Source of the DNA: Calcarisporiella thermophila CBS 279.70
Lineage: Eukaryota > Calcarisporiellomycota
Assembly: GCF_041956535.1 (NCBI RefSeq)
Contig: NW_027192201.1
Location: 796,206-860,205 of the forward strand
Length of the DNA stretch: 64,000 bases
Reading direction: 5' to 3'
Shown here piece after piece: positions 24,001 through 36,212 of this stretch. The position numbers were made by a program, and so were the translations under genes. Position 1 is the first letter of the stretch, and each line of letters opens with the position of its first letter. Under the pieces are notes generated by a model that saw only the letters and a program-made list of their open reading frames with translations, was not told the origin of the DNA and searched no databases.

Positions 24001-26108
24001 GTTAACAAGGAGAATATTAGAAAAATACAGTGATATGCCTTTATAGGGAGACCTGTAGAATACTCACCCAATAATACTCCTTGCGCCAATTCTTGAATTT
24101 TTCATCCCAATATCGTTGCTGATGTAAATCTTCTTCCTCTCCCACATCGTCCTCTATTATTTCCGCTTGATCATATTTTTTAAGTACTCTTTGCAGCGCA
24201 GCCTCGCTCTCTTCATCTTCTTCATCCGAAGAATCCGACGTCTCCACTTCAATATATACATGTTTATGATCTTCATGATCATGCTCTGTAGCAGCCCTCA
24301 CACCTAGATCCTGCGCAAGTTTTTGCACGAAGTGACGGTCACGTCCAGGTAGATCTGGGGGAAAATGCAAACTTGATTGATTTGTAGGACGATTCAAGAT
24401 AAATGCTCGAATTTGCTCGTAGAGCTCCTTTTGCCGCGGAGTGAGTGCAATTTTATTGCCCCCGCCGCTACCACGCTTGCCTTTTGCGCCATCGGCTCGT
24501 TTTCCATGTAGCCATTGGAGATCTACCACTTCAGCCTCAAAAGTTTCCCTCTCAAAGCTGCAGAGTTCATTGAGAACAAGCTCGAGACGCTGGACATTAA
24601 GTGTCCCACCATCATTGATGTATCCATCTAAAAAACATAAAAACAACTAATCAATAACTATTGCGAGAAAATTAGAACTAAATAAACAGGATCTACCGCA
24701 TTTGGGCAAAACTTTCTTGTAAATATTAAACATGAGTGCGAGCGCACCCTCATTAATGTGCAGGTTCGGTAGATGGGGAAGGAAATCATTGCCAACGAAC
24801 AAGCCCAACAAAATGAAATCGTCGATGATGCGCTCCAAGTCATAATCGAAGTTAAGTGTATTGCGAAGAGAGGAAAATTCCAGATCGAGATATTCACGCA
24901 AGATAGAGAGATGAAGTAGATAGAAGTTCTGAGACTCTGGCCCACTGGATAGAAAGCCAAAAAAGAGTAAGCTATATAGTTTTAATAAAAAAGAAGTGGA
25001 TAAAAAATAAATTATTTACGAAGGTTTCTTATTTCGCTGTTTCCCAAACACCACCTCCTCACGGAGGAGAGCGAAGTGTGGATCATGACTCAGTAGCCCA
25101 AGCATGATCAAATCAGCATCTAATCCATAGAGACAATGGCGTACGTTCGGATTATAATCAGGCTGCGCTTTGGAGAGACGTATATATTCCATAATTTTAT
25201 GTTCTCCTTCCCCGGGCACCTAATCAACAATAGCGTTAATGGTTGCCAAGTGTTATTTATCAAAGGAAATTACATCATGACCGGACAGAACCACATCAAT
25301 ATCTCGCCAATTAGCGTCTTCTGAAACTTTCTTCGTGACAAAATATTGAAGCTGTTTAGATAGTTTTGCCATGAATTCAGTGCCTTTTCCAAGAAAAAAA
25401 TTAGGGAACTTTTCCATTAGCTCCGAGAAATATTTAAAATTTACCAGGGGTGATACAATTGCTATCAAAAGGCGCTTCTTCCGGTAACTCTTCACCACGT
25501 TGTCGTGCTAGCCTAATACGCTCGGCTGCATCCCTTGCCGTCCTGAACCGGCGCGATCGCTGCTGATTCATTTTTGCTCTAGGTGCAACGCCTGTTATAT
25601 TACAACATAGCATATTTATTTATATATTATACATGCTATGCTTATAACTGAGAAAATATAACAAAATTCACTCTTACCGTCTATCGCCATGAAGAAGAGT
25701 TTCTTTGGTTTGATCTTAAGAAACAAGTGGTCAATGTAGTTAAATATAGCAATAAAGATTTCATCTTCCGAAATCCGATAGTGTGCATCTTCGTCTTTAG
25801 GATGGGAGCAGTTGTGGATAATTCCGTTCATATCCAAATAAAGATTATCTGTAAGAGCGAATAATATTAATAAACCTAGTTATTATAAAAAGTAAAGTAG
25901 TTAAATATCTATAGTAAAGAAAGAAACATGCCAAATTCTGGTATTCGATTTTCGGTGATGAGCTGACTACAGAGCGGATATCGCTCGCTAGACGTTATCA
26001 AAGAATTAAACCAGAGTTTCGGTCGTAATCGTCTGAATCTCAAGTCCAGAAGACAAAAAATCAATGTATAATTTACCTCATCCATCGAAAAAACTTCGGG
26101 ATTCCCAT
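21064..26108 (-). CDS. XRN1: XRN1 5'-3' exoribonuclease
   Basis: Cytoplasmic 5'-3' exoribonuclease that degrades decapped mRNA. Fifteen exons join with consistent phase to 1362 residues: 26108-26077, 25987-25932, 25848-25678, 25591-25445, 25383-25274, 25219-25020, 24944-24697, 24627-24068, 23995-23842, 23779-23658, 23597-23453, 23388-23263, 23202-23007, 22953-21900, 21831-21064. The start [15 protein letters not shown] is canonical. Acidic catalytic motifs are present: [41 protein letters not shown] and [12 protein letters not shown]. The XRN1-specific PAZ/Tudor-like core follows from about residue 650. The C-terminus is Gly/Arg/Pro-rich ([11 protein letters not shown]) rather than a long yeast-type tail. 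Intron 2 appears to be GC-AG (donor GCATGT); intron 10 uses a GTCAGT donor. Confidence 0.96.
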
Positions 26109-26664
26109 GACTACAGTTTTTCTCTATCTGCTGCTCTCCGATCTGTTCTGAAATGTCTTCACACTCTACTGTTCTTTTTGATCGTTATTCGAATGTCAAA
26201 AAAATACCAGGAATAAAAATTAAGAGTCATAAGATGACTTGAGTGGCGGAGCATCTTAGGTTAGGTTACAATCATTTATTTGACGATATCTATTTTAGGA
26301 TGCGTGTTTTTATCTTCTCTTCTAATTGGATCATTAATCACTTCCCTGGACGCGTTTATTTTCGCATTTATAAACCGTTAGATTTTTTTTTCTCTTAAGT
26401 CGTGTTTTGGAAAAAAAAGCAAATCATCTAGCAGTTTTGTTTGCTTTGATGCTTTAAAACTTTTTTCAGGAAACTACCTATTCATTTTTTTATACTCTCT
26501 TTACCCCATTACTTTCATTATTACAACTTGAAGAGGATACTTCCATAATTCCACCATCTTACTTACGCGTCATTTTGAAATATTTCTCACCATCTTCCTA
26601 TATATCTTCTCATTTCAAATATTTCATTTTCAAAACCACACATATTAGAAAGAATTAGAAAAAA
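26109..26664. other. Divergent promoter region, XRN1 and LPDDTF protein
   Basis: This 556-base spacer separates two outward-facing start codons. It holds the TTAGGTTAGGTTA motif at 26256-26268, a T-rich stretch at 26380-26410 and pyrimidine-rich DNA up to the plus-strand start. No gene is seen inside. Confidence 0.6.
26256..26268. promoter_or_regulatory. TTAGGTTAGGTTA repeat motif in divergent promoter
   Basis: Two tandem TTAGG units, nearly identical to those near 19714 and 60200. It lies about 150 bases upstream of XRN1 and about 400 upstream of the plus-strand gene, so it is better placed to act on XRN1. Confidence 0.5.
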
Positions 26665-28945
26665 ATGAAGAAGCAGTGTGTCCTTGTTGAAACTAATACG
26701 CACAACCAGTTACCTAGCTATAAGCAGGAGGAGCGACGTAGGTTACTCGAGCAATATCGAAATAGAAAAGATAAGGAGTTGATTAAAAACGTATCAGAGA
26801 AAGAGTATGGCTTTTCCACGTGTATTTTTCAAATCCCATTTTAATTTCTATTGTCTTTTAGGAAAAGAATGAGCAAAGCTCTGCCCGATGAGAAAATCGT
26901 GACTAAGCCCCCCGTTATGGCCAAAGGTTTGATATCTATGGATTTACCTACTACACCCACTCTTTTTACTAAAATTTAATTCGCTTTCCTCAGCAAAACT
27001 TGAGTCTCGATTGAATAAACCTTCCACAACTGAAGAGAACCTGTCGGCTCAATCCAAAAAAACCCTTGTGCAAGATCCTCGACCATGGCGACATAATATG
27101 AAAAAGCCTACTACTAAACCCGATGTTGTCTCTAAAACTATTGACAATCATAAGCCAGCAGTCTTCCATCATGTGGAAAAGGGGAAACTGCTGGAAATCC
27201 GCCCTATTAAACAAACGAATTCGTCGTGCCCGCCTCCAGTTAGAACAAAACCTGCTACCGCCCGTCGCAACATCACTCCTGAACCTGCCATTAAGGAGGA
27301 GAAGAACACAGAAAAGAAAGATATTCCTATGACCCTGGAGGAACTATCTGATAAGAACTATCGGCCTGCTCCTAAATCAACTATAATAACTCAACTCGGA
27401 ATGCCAGAGCGGATAAAACCAACCTCTGATTTGCCCTTAACTCCTCCTGCCTCGTCGCCATCCTTGATATCCACTGCCCAACATCAACTGCCAACCCCTG
27501 CGCAAAGCATTCCTAAAAAACTGACTCAGCCCTCAGCAATACAGAGCATGTCTCATATCTCTAAAACATTTACTCAGAGAGAACCTCCTTTTGACATTCC
27601 CAGCTTTGCATGCACTCCTATTCATCGCCGGCTTTCTCAGAAACCTCTGCGGGTTCCTATTGTTGTCAATGATGCTGATGCGACCGGATTAATCACTCCA
27701 GAAGCTAGCCTTATTGGGAAAAGTATGATCCGTACGCCATATAGCTCCACTCCGATCAAGATATCAGAATTAGGTGGATATGAAGAGAAATCTATGGACA
27801 AGAGCGTTGAGAGTGCATGTGCCGGCCGAGGACGAGGACATGGGGCCTCCCTTGCCCAAACACCTCAGAGTCTTATCGAGATAAGTAAAGCAGAAGAAAT
27901 GTCGACCTCCACCCTTGTGCCCTCCACCACCCAATCGGAAGATGATCCCCCCGAACTCACCCATTCTGACTCTTCTTTCAACACCTCCTTCGAAACCGAA
28001 GGAGATTCCATCCTCTCGTTGCCAGGGGCACTGCCGGCAGATACTTTTATCGAAGATGATCTGCAAGATGAATGCTGCGATCTTTCCAGTGTCCAGTGGC
28101 GTGATGCTGCTGATTTTGATTTTGATATTCCGATGGAGAAATTACCAGACGATACTTTCTTTGAAGGGTCGAGAAGGATTAGCCATCGACTTAGAATGAC
28201 CGAACTGTCATTCAAAGGAAAATCCATCCCCTTACCAGACGATACGTTTGACGATGCAACCTATACAAAAATCAGCAGGCGAATGACATCATTCGTTGAA
28301 GCCAAATTGCCTGACGACACTTTTGCTACCCTAATTGAGGACAGTGTCAAAATAAGAGATACCCGTGGATCAGATTCCGAGATTGACACAATATACGCAA
28401 GACGGCGATCTAGCATTGTGGATCGACTTCCGGAAGACACCTTTATTTCTTCCGAAGATGAAGAAGTGCCGCGATTAAGCAGTGTGGCCGCTGAGAGAGT
28501 CGCATTAGCTGAAAAGGAAGATCAACGTAGGAGACAATCAGCGGCCGTACGCGAAGTGGCAAATTTGTTGCGAGACACTAACCTATCTCGTCGAGTTCGG
28601 TTCGTGGATTCAGAGCAAGCGACCGGGCAAAATCAACATGGGATTGGATCTCATGTACGCTACGCAGCGACTAGGCCCGCACGCCGTGGATTATCTTCCG
28701 CCGGATCTATCGACAAAAATGAAGAAGTAATGACCTTCAGTCCAGTAAGGAGATCGTCCCGCATTGCCCAAAAGATCCAGCATCTCCCATCTTCTTTGCG
28801 ACCACAAGCAGCTGAGGTTGACAATTTAGCTGAAGTTGTGGATGGAGAATTTGGATTTGTCCCAAACCAGGCACTGAATGTACGAATGGCTGCGAAACCA
28901 GCTCTTCGCACGCCCATTCATAAGAAGCGCGCCAGTATCTTTTAG
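26665..28945 (+). CDS. Unrecognised basic protein with five LPDDTF-type motifs
   Basis: Three exons (26665-26804, 26862-26926, 26994-28945) encode 718 residues with no enzymatic domain I recognise. The N-terminus opens with a charged helix (YKQEERRRLLEQYRNRKDK). The middle is disordered, rich in Pro, Ser and Thr, with many TP/SP dipeptides. Between 28031 and 28444 five copies of L-P-[ADE]-D-T-F occur, 25-40 residues apart. The last three are each preceded by a basic Ser/Thr cluster (SRRISHR, SRRMTSF, ARRRSSIV), the form of PKA or Aurora sites. Near the C-terminus FSPVRRSSRIAQ resembles patches in animal mitotic proteins such as CKAP2. A phosphoregulated mitotic, cytoskeletal or nuclear scaffold is a guess only. 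Confidence 0.8.
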
Positions 28946-29143
28946 AGCATCAAGATTTCCTAGATATTGTAGAAGGGAATAACCCTCTCTCAAGGTTTAG
29001 CACAGTAGTTTTCTTTTCACTTCGAATATATTTCAAATATAATTTCAATTTTTATATGTTGGCGTTAGTTGGCAATAAAAGAGTGAAATCTTGTAATTAA
29101 TCAGGTATTTACAATAGCTACATTGAAATATGTATGTATATAT

Positions 29144-30866
29144 CTACAAAAACCCTATGTCCTCAACTTGGTTGAGCGCCAACAAAATCCTCCTCACTCT
29201 TGCCTCGCTCTCCTTATTACTCTCGTTGCTCTCCCTAGAACTAGACAAGCCGATCACACGTACAACAAATCGAACCAGGTGCTCTAACAGGTGTATGCTC
29301 GCATAGGCTCCAACTCCTCCACCTCCAATTCCTCCTCCCATTCCTCCTATAGCAAATTTTCTCCCGCTAGCACTGGACGTCTTCGTCCGCAATGTAGCGA
29401 AAATTGCGGAACTCCGGACTCCCAATTCCACCAATCCATTTGCCAATGCCTCCCATCCATTCACGTTTGTATTGCATATACTCTGCAAGGACTCTATATA
29501 TTCGACCAAATGAGTCGCATTCTCTAATCGATGCATAACTCGGACTTCATTGACACGCGACACCAATCTCGCAGCCCACCGACAATGTATGGCCACAAGC
29601 TCCAGAATGATATGCAAGAAATTGTCACTTGGCAGGGCAGCAAATTCACATGAATCGAAAACCAGCTGAACTACGTCGAGAACAGAGTCCATCACCTAAA
29701 GAACGAAAGCATTAGGCACTAATGGACATGCAAATAAGAAAAAAAAAAAAGCAATTGCCTTGACTATACGCGAATCTTGGACATCCAACTCGCCACCCTC
29801 TATCACACTTTCGCACCATTGTGCTTCCTGTTGCATTCGGCTGACTACTTGTTCTAGAATCCCATGCACCCATTGCTGCACTGCTTCAAATATTGAAGCA
29901 TCAACTGCAAGTCCATGTGCTTTGAGGCTTAGGCCTTTTTGCGATAGTACATCACCGTAAAGTGCTCGTTTACGGTCAAGAAGCTCGCGTGCAGACTGTA
30001 TATCTATGTCGGAAGAATTATTATAAATAGGAGAAGAAATCGTGGTTGACATGTCTTGAATAATCTAAAATGAAAAAAAATATTTAATCACACAAGCAGC
30101 GGAATATCCCTAATAATCTGAGGTTCACCTCTATATATTCTATCAGTTTCACGAATCCTCGTTGGTAGTTACTCCACTTAGGGAAAACATTCTATTTTAC
30201 AAAATCATTCAATAAATATTTTAACAATTTTAGATAATAATTGCTTACAGCCAAAGGGATAGCGCCATTTTTTGTCACTCGTATCATCTCCTCTAGTAAT
30301 CCATCCACTCCTGAACGAACCTCGTCGATTGCTCTAATTCGAGCATCAAAAAGTGAAGACATAAGTTGTTCCAAACTTTTTCCTTCTCCCTCACTAAAAG
30401 TTTGCATGTTTTCTCCTTTCACGAGACGCCGAACTAGAGCAATCCGGTTCGAATGAATATTGCTATTAACACTTGTATCCAGACTCCAGCGAAATCGCCG
30501 CACCTTTCGTATTACATTTTGCATTGCATGCTCTTTTTCCTTTGCTTCTTCATTGCTTTCCATCTCCACTGTTTTACTGGCATTCTCATTTGTTACCTGC
30601 AGTAAACTTGCAAGCCTACAACTAAGCATTTGTGAGATTTTTCTTGATTTTACGATTTCCTCTCCTTCACTCTCTCCACGCTTTCGCTTTTGAATACGAT
30701 TGTTCGTATGCAATGACTTTTCATTATCGATTACATAGGTCTGTGCTAGGGGAGGAGGTGGTCTTGAATAAGTGGGGAGTTCCGCTAAGCCCTCATTATG
30801 CAGCAGATTTTCAAGTGAGGTTAGCAGCAAATTTGCTGTCTGTTGCCAGAGAGAGCCTGTATTCAT
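29144..30866 (-). CDS. Orphan protein, mostly helical
   Basis: Four exons are proposed: 30866-30249, 30191-30129, 30064-29759 and 29695-29144, giving 512 residues. I do not recognise the family. The start MNTGSLWQQ at 30866 was chosen over an in-frame ATG at 30926 because the intervening residues look non-coding. An internal basic segment (RIQKRKRGE) could be a nuclear localisation signal. The rest alternates helical, Leu-rich stretches such as VLDVVQLVFDSCEF. A glycine run (GGMGGGIGGGGVG) sits in the last exon. The third intron has either a GC donor (AAG then GCAATT) or a GTCAAG donor six bases earlier; both keep the frame and differ by two residues. It is transcribed towards the LPDDTF gene. 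Confidence 0.65.
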
Positions 30867-32204
30867 TGGATATACACAGTTATGTATATGCGTTGAATGT
30901 GGGCATCCTTCTTGGTATGAAAACATGGTTTTAGTTGTTGGGGGAATCTTGAATAAGTGTATTCAGTTGAGTAAAGAGACATTGGATCAAATAATTGAAA
31001 TAGTCACAAATGCTTACATCATGGAGCATTTTGACAAATTACAATAAGTTGTCAAGGATCGAGGGGGTAACATTGGGTTTAGTCTGTACCAAAATTATAT
31101 CTGCATATTGAATTGCGGCTCTGAGATATGGTGAATAAATAGCTTAAGATTGGTGTATTGGATAGTAAGATAGTGCAAAATATATCCACATACATAGCAT
31201 TCGCCGTTAATCATCAATGATAATAAAAGTTGGCGAGGAAAAGAGTAAGACATGCTTTCACAGAACCTTGCAGGATCTCATTATTGTGAATATAGGCCCA
31301 TTAAAACTGGAGAGGAGGGGCTTTTATTCATTTTGACCTGGGGCAAGCTTGCTGTAAACTTATGCCTGTGATTTGAAGGCTTATTTGCCTTTACTATTCT
31401 ATAGACTTCATTAGTGTATCTATGGATATCTACGCTTTCATCTCTCAACCTTCACTATTACTCTGATGGAATAGTTGTTTGTAAATTAGACTTCAACTAT
31501 GAAAAATTATAGCCTTGATATTTTCCCAGTTTCCATCCCCCCGTGCAAGCCTGGGCTTTCTCATACCATAGTCTTGAGAAAAATTTTGCCCTGTACCACC
31601 ATTTGCTCTCGTTTAACATCAACTTTACAATAACCTCGCTGCGAGTGCATTTCAACGAAAGTTATCTTGACCTATCTACACTTTTCTCAATATATTTCAA
31701 AGCAATACATAGGCCTCCATGCGAATAATTCAGCGCATCGAAAAATTGCTCTACTATCTAGCGGAATCTCAATTTCTAGTCACATGCCCAGTAATCGAGT
31801 ATAGCACTTCCCTTTTTTCACGACCAATTCTGTGGCTTCGAAGACAACTCAGCTTAGGATTCATAATTTACAGTGTAATTAGGTGTGACCACTTACCACT
31901 TTTTAATTTAGTTAGAGTTGGCTGTGATACTTTAATGTGTGTATTAACTCTAACTTATCGATATGTATCTTTAGTCAATGAGTAGTGTTTTCGAATCTTG
32001 CAACGATTAGTCAGTCGACATTCCCTTACAACGAAATAGGAATAAGGAAATTAGAATTAATATTAGTATCTTCACAGTATTATACATAGGCTCAACATGA
32101 TGAGGTGTGAGATAAATTCTAGTTAACTCTTTTCATAAATATTATAGACAAAGCAGTGGTAATTGTCCAACATTTGGTGGAAATACAAGTCCCAATTTTT
32201 CTAT
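30867..32204. other. Intergenic region
   Basis: About 1.3 kb between the orphan gene's start and the transporter's 3' end. It is AT-rich, with only short frames lacking codon or splice support. I see no repeat or RNA gene. Confidence 0.5.
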
Positions 32205-34007
32205 TTAATACTTGAGCACTGACTCAGGTAAAAAGCTCCAAATCGTCCCAAATAGAGCAAGGATGGTACTCATAGCTATTAACATAACATCAACCATTTT
32301 CTCCCTATTGCTCATGGAGTGCCCGAAGATACGCAAACGGCAAGCCAGGGGGAATATAGCAGCGATGGCGAAGGAAAAGAAAGACCCAAGTAGTGCCTAT
32401 TTATAACCATAAATAAATTTTCAGTGAATACTTTGACTCCAAGTATGTGATGCATCTAACCATGACGCGATCAAAGCCAGGAATAGCGATAGCGATAAAA
32501 ACCACCACGCTCACAAGTAGGGTACGGATGGTCATCTGTAGTGGGAAATGCCACTTTCGTATAAAATTCCAATGATCGATTGCGTACTGGGATCGGAAGA
32601 ACATGAGCTCGAAAGTCAAACTAATCGGGTTCATCGTCAAGGCAAATTTGGACATAGGATTGACTACGATCAACCATACTGCAATATGATTGATCCAGCC
32701 CATATAGCCATCCGTGGCCATTAGATTCTTGGTAATTTCCTCCATTGTTTCTCGTCCGAACATCAAGTAGCCCGATGCTGCCATTGTGAAGTAGATGCTT
32801 GCAGTAGCCAGATAAGTTCTGTCTACAACTGTACCGAAGCGCTTGGGGTTTTTCATCTCTCTATAAATCGAAGGGAAAACCGCATGGCCAGCAAAGCCAG
32901 CCATGATAAGGCCAAACGAAAATGGGAGAGATAGCCAATTTTCAGGCCACAGCGTCGTGGGCATGGGTGAGAGTAGACTGCCTGGTGCTTCCCCTTTTGA
33001 TAGGCCATCGATGAGTACCACTCCTACTAAACAAAACGCTGATACAATTCCAACCAGCGACCAATAGGACAAGATGTGGATGGGAAGCCAAGTAGATGGC
33101 GCAATGATGGCAAAGCCGATTAATTTCAGTGTAGTAAGACTCATATGCGGAAACAAAATCTTCAGAGAATCTCCAATTAGAATCACCTGGCTAACCGCTG
33201 CCGCCATTAGTTCGAGCATAAATGTTACAGTAGTGAAGCTTCGGGAACTGGGGCCGAATGCTACGACGCCCATATCTGCATAGGTATTTACATTGGGTGC
33301 AGAATCCATACAACGTGAAATCGAAATAGCTGTATAGCGAGTGACAGCACAACAAAAAATGAAAATGAGAGTACCAAGTATCCAGCCTGCAAACCGGAAA
33401 CCCAAAGGGAGAGCGAGGATCCCTATGCCCATAAGGACATTAATGCTATTGAAAACGGACTAATAGAATAAAGAATAACATTAAAGTAGTCCGCAGGTTC
33501 CATTATTGGAGACTGCTAAGGTTTTACCTGCGACACCGAAGATAGGCCATGATAAGCCCCGTCTTGATAAACTTGACCCTCCTGATCAGCATTATCTTGT
33601 GTTGATTCTGCACGATTCTGCAATGAATCCCATCGTGCTAGGGAATCTCTTCTCTGTGGTATAGATTCTTCAAAACCAGGGATACCGCTTGCGACAGAAC
33701 CACGTTTTGCGCGTAGTAACGGCGATTGTTCTGCGAAAGGCGAATAAGTTGTTGAATAAACAGACACTGCATCGTATGGATCGATTCTTTCGGAAGAGCT
33801 GTCCGCCACAAGTTCATTAAATTTGTAGTTGACGCTGCGAGAATAAGAGCTAGCCCAGCTATTGATGGATGTGGAGAGGCGTTGAGAAAAGTTATCTGCC
33901 GCGGATTGAGGATCAAGCTGCGAGACACTGCCACGACGATGTGGTATATTGAGGGCAGGGGAGCCCACTATGGTGGGGGGAGGATGATCACTGCTCGAAT
34001 ACGACAT
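32205..34007 (-). CDS. AAAP-family amino acid transporter (AVT1-like, vacuolar type)
   Basis: Three exons (34007-33528, 33459-32461, 32396-32205) encode 556 residues. A long Ser-rich cytosolic N-terminus of about 160 residues precedes the transporter. The core begins SVFNSINVLMGIGILALP, the diagnostic first helix of the AVT/AAAP family, followed by GFRFAGW and about ten further hydrophobic segments. The last exon was recovered from PGFDRVMALLGSFFSFAI, a characteristic helix pair of AVT1-type vacuolar carriers; the donor there reads GTTAGA. Yeast AVT1 imports neutral amino acids into the vacuole; the same role here is inferred from homology. A TTAGGGTT box lies five bases upstream of the start. 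Confidence 0.9.
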
Positions 34008-34366
34008 AGAGTTAGGGTTGATTAATTAATGTGCAGAGTTTTCCGATGGATTCGCAGAATTCACAAGGGCAACAAATACAAGGTTTTTTGCGGGGACAAA
34101 AAGGAAGGACAGAAGCACAGAAAAAGCTTTGCGAATAATTCAACGGTCTTTGAAGAAATTCAGATTAAAGCGGCTTTGTCCTACAATTTATATGGTTGGT
34201 ATGCTGCGACACATGCTTTTCCCTTCAATTTGTGAACGGGAAAGGAAGTTTATTTCAAAATCGATCCTTGACCTCCTACTTGTCCTTCCTCGTTCTATAA
34301 CGCGAGATTTCTTGCGGCTTTTCTTATTTTCTGCTTTTGTTTTTCTTTTACTATGCAATAGAAAAT
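34008..34366. other. Divergent promoter region, transporter and kinase
   Basis: This 359-base spacer separates two outward-facing starts. It contains a TTAGGGTT box at its left edge and T-rich DNA before the kinase start. No gene is seen. Confidence 0.55.
34012..34019. promoter_or_regulatory. TTAGGGTT (telobox-like) site
   Basis: TTAGGGTT sits immediately upstream of the amino acid transporter start codon; on the gene's own strand it reads AACCCTAA. In some fungi Tbf1-type proteins bind RCCCTAA sites in promoters. Being so close to the ATG it may instead be in the 5' untranslated region. Function is inferred. Confidence 0.35.
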
Positions 34367-36212
34367 ATGGGAGGAATATGTTGCAAGGAGGAAAATATCG
34401 ACTTTGACGATGAGGGTATTAAACTTTTGTTACAAAGGGGTTGATAGCTTTTCGTTCTCTTACCAATGCCATATTTTTTAAAAAAAGTCCATTTGAACCA
34501 TTTCAATCTTATGCGCAGTGTAGGAAGGGGTTCATTTGGAAAGGTGCGCGTCGTTCAGCACAAAAAGACAAAAGAAATGTATGCTTTAAAATATATAAAT
34601 AAGGCGAAATGCGTAAAAATGCGCGCCATTAAGAATGTGATTTCGGAGCGGCGCCTTCTAGAGTCGCTCGACTACCCATTTATTGTAAATTTACGATACG
34701 CTTTTCAGGTGAATAGCAATTCTTCATGTTTACTAAGTGGTTGTCTTAATATCAAATTGTCATTACGCTCAGGATGACGTTAATTTATTTATGGTGATCG
34801 ACTTGATGTTGGGGGGCGACCTACGCTTTCACCTGGAGCGAATGGGGAAGTTCCCCGAGGAATGCGTGCGTCTCTATGCGGCAGAGCTTTCTTCTGCCTT
34901 GGACTTTCTGCACAGCAAAAGAGTTGTCCACAGGTAAATATCAACCCAATAATCAGGGTGTTTTTCCGTATTGAAAAATCTATTCGATAAAGAGATATAA
35001 AGCCGGACAACGTGCTACTGGATTCCAAAGGACATGTACATCTTACCGATTTCAATATTGCCGCCCACTATAACGAGAGTAAGCCCCTGACTACTTATGC
35101 TGGTTCATTGGCTTATATGGGTAAGTCGATTTTCACTCTTCTCCCCGCCGATTATCATTGGGGGATAATAAATTGTACTGAATAGCTTTCCATTTTTAGC
35201 TCCGGAAATTCTTCAAAGACATGGGTATTTGAACTCGGTAGACTGGTGGTCGTTGGGTGCAATGCTTTACGAGATTGTCTTCGGCGCACGTCCTTTCCGC
35301 GGAAGAACTAGCAGCGCATTAACCAATGCTATTATCCATGACCCGCTACTGTTCCCCCCCGATGCACATGAAGTGGCATCGCAAGAGTGTATAGACTTTA
35401 TAACACGCCTTTGTACCCGAGAGATACCCAATCGCCTCGGATGTGGTGAAGAAGGATTTGCGGCCGTCAAAAGCCATCCCTGGTTCAAGGACCTGGATTG
35501 GGAAGCCATCAAGGAGAAAAAGGTGACTCCTAAGTTCGAGCCGGACTCGACACAATCAAATTTCGATGCAATGCATGAGCTTGAGGAGTTGCTCTTGGAA
35601 GACGACCCACTCACCATTCGCAAGAAAAATAAAACCAGACCCATCATAGGGCAGCCTGATTCAGTTTTGGGTCGAGGGTTTACGAACAAGTATGGACTGG
35701 AGTTGAAAATGCTGGAGGAAGAGTATCATCCCTATAATTTCACGCGAGTGAACGAAATCGCAAGACAACAGAAACGGGCCCATGCGGTGATTACCTCAAC
35801 TGGAGAGGGCGTGGACGTCGTATCTCCTACATTGTCGCTTGCAAGAAAAGGACGCCAATTCAAAGGAGACTTTGAACAGGCCGCAATCGCTCGATTCAGA
35901 GAGAATGAAAGTTGGAATAGCTTTGGAAGCACCGAAGAGAGAGATAGAGACTACGAGGGAGATGAAAAAAGCTCATCTACAAAAGTCTTGTCGAATCATC
36001 ATCTTCCATCTGCTAAGAGATTGGAGGAGCTACGGACAAAGGAATTAGACGGCCGAGAATTTGTGAGAAAAGTGACCAATGTCCGTGGTCGCCTTGAGGT
36101 CGGCGGAGGAGTTTGCGGAAGTTTTGATGATGGATTCGAACTGGACTCCAAGGAGAGAATAGCTGAGGATGAGGAATTTACAGAAAAAATGGTTTCCTTA
36201 CCGACGAACTAA
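34367..36212 (+). CDS. AGC-type Ser/Thr kinase, YANK/STK32-like
   Basis: Five exons (34367-34415, 34488-34708, 34773-34933, 34993-35120, 35200-36212) encode 523 residues. The first exon was recovered from [16 protein letters not shown], which supplies a Gly-2 myristoylation and Cys-5/6 palmitoylation site. The glycine loop is GRGSFGKV; the ATP lysine is in YALKYINK; the catalytic loop reads HRDIKPDN. The magnesium motif is DFN (LTDFNIAA) instead of DFG, the known hallmark of the YANK family, so activity is expected. APE follows in YMAPEIL. A C-terminal tail of about 200 residues lacks a clear hydrophobic motif. It is predicted to be a membrane-tethered kinase; substrates are unknown. Confidence 0.92.
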
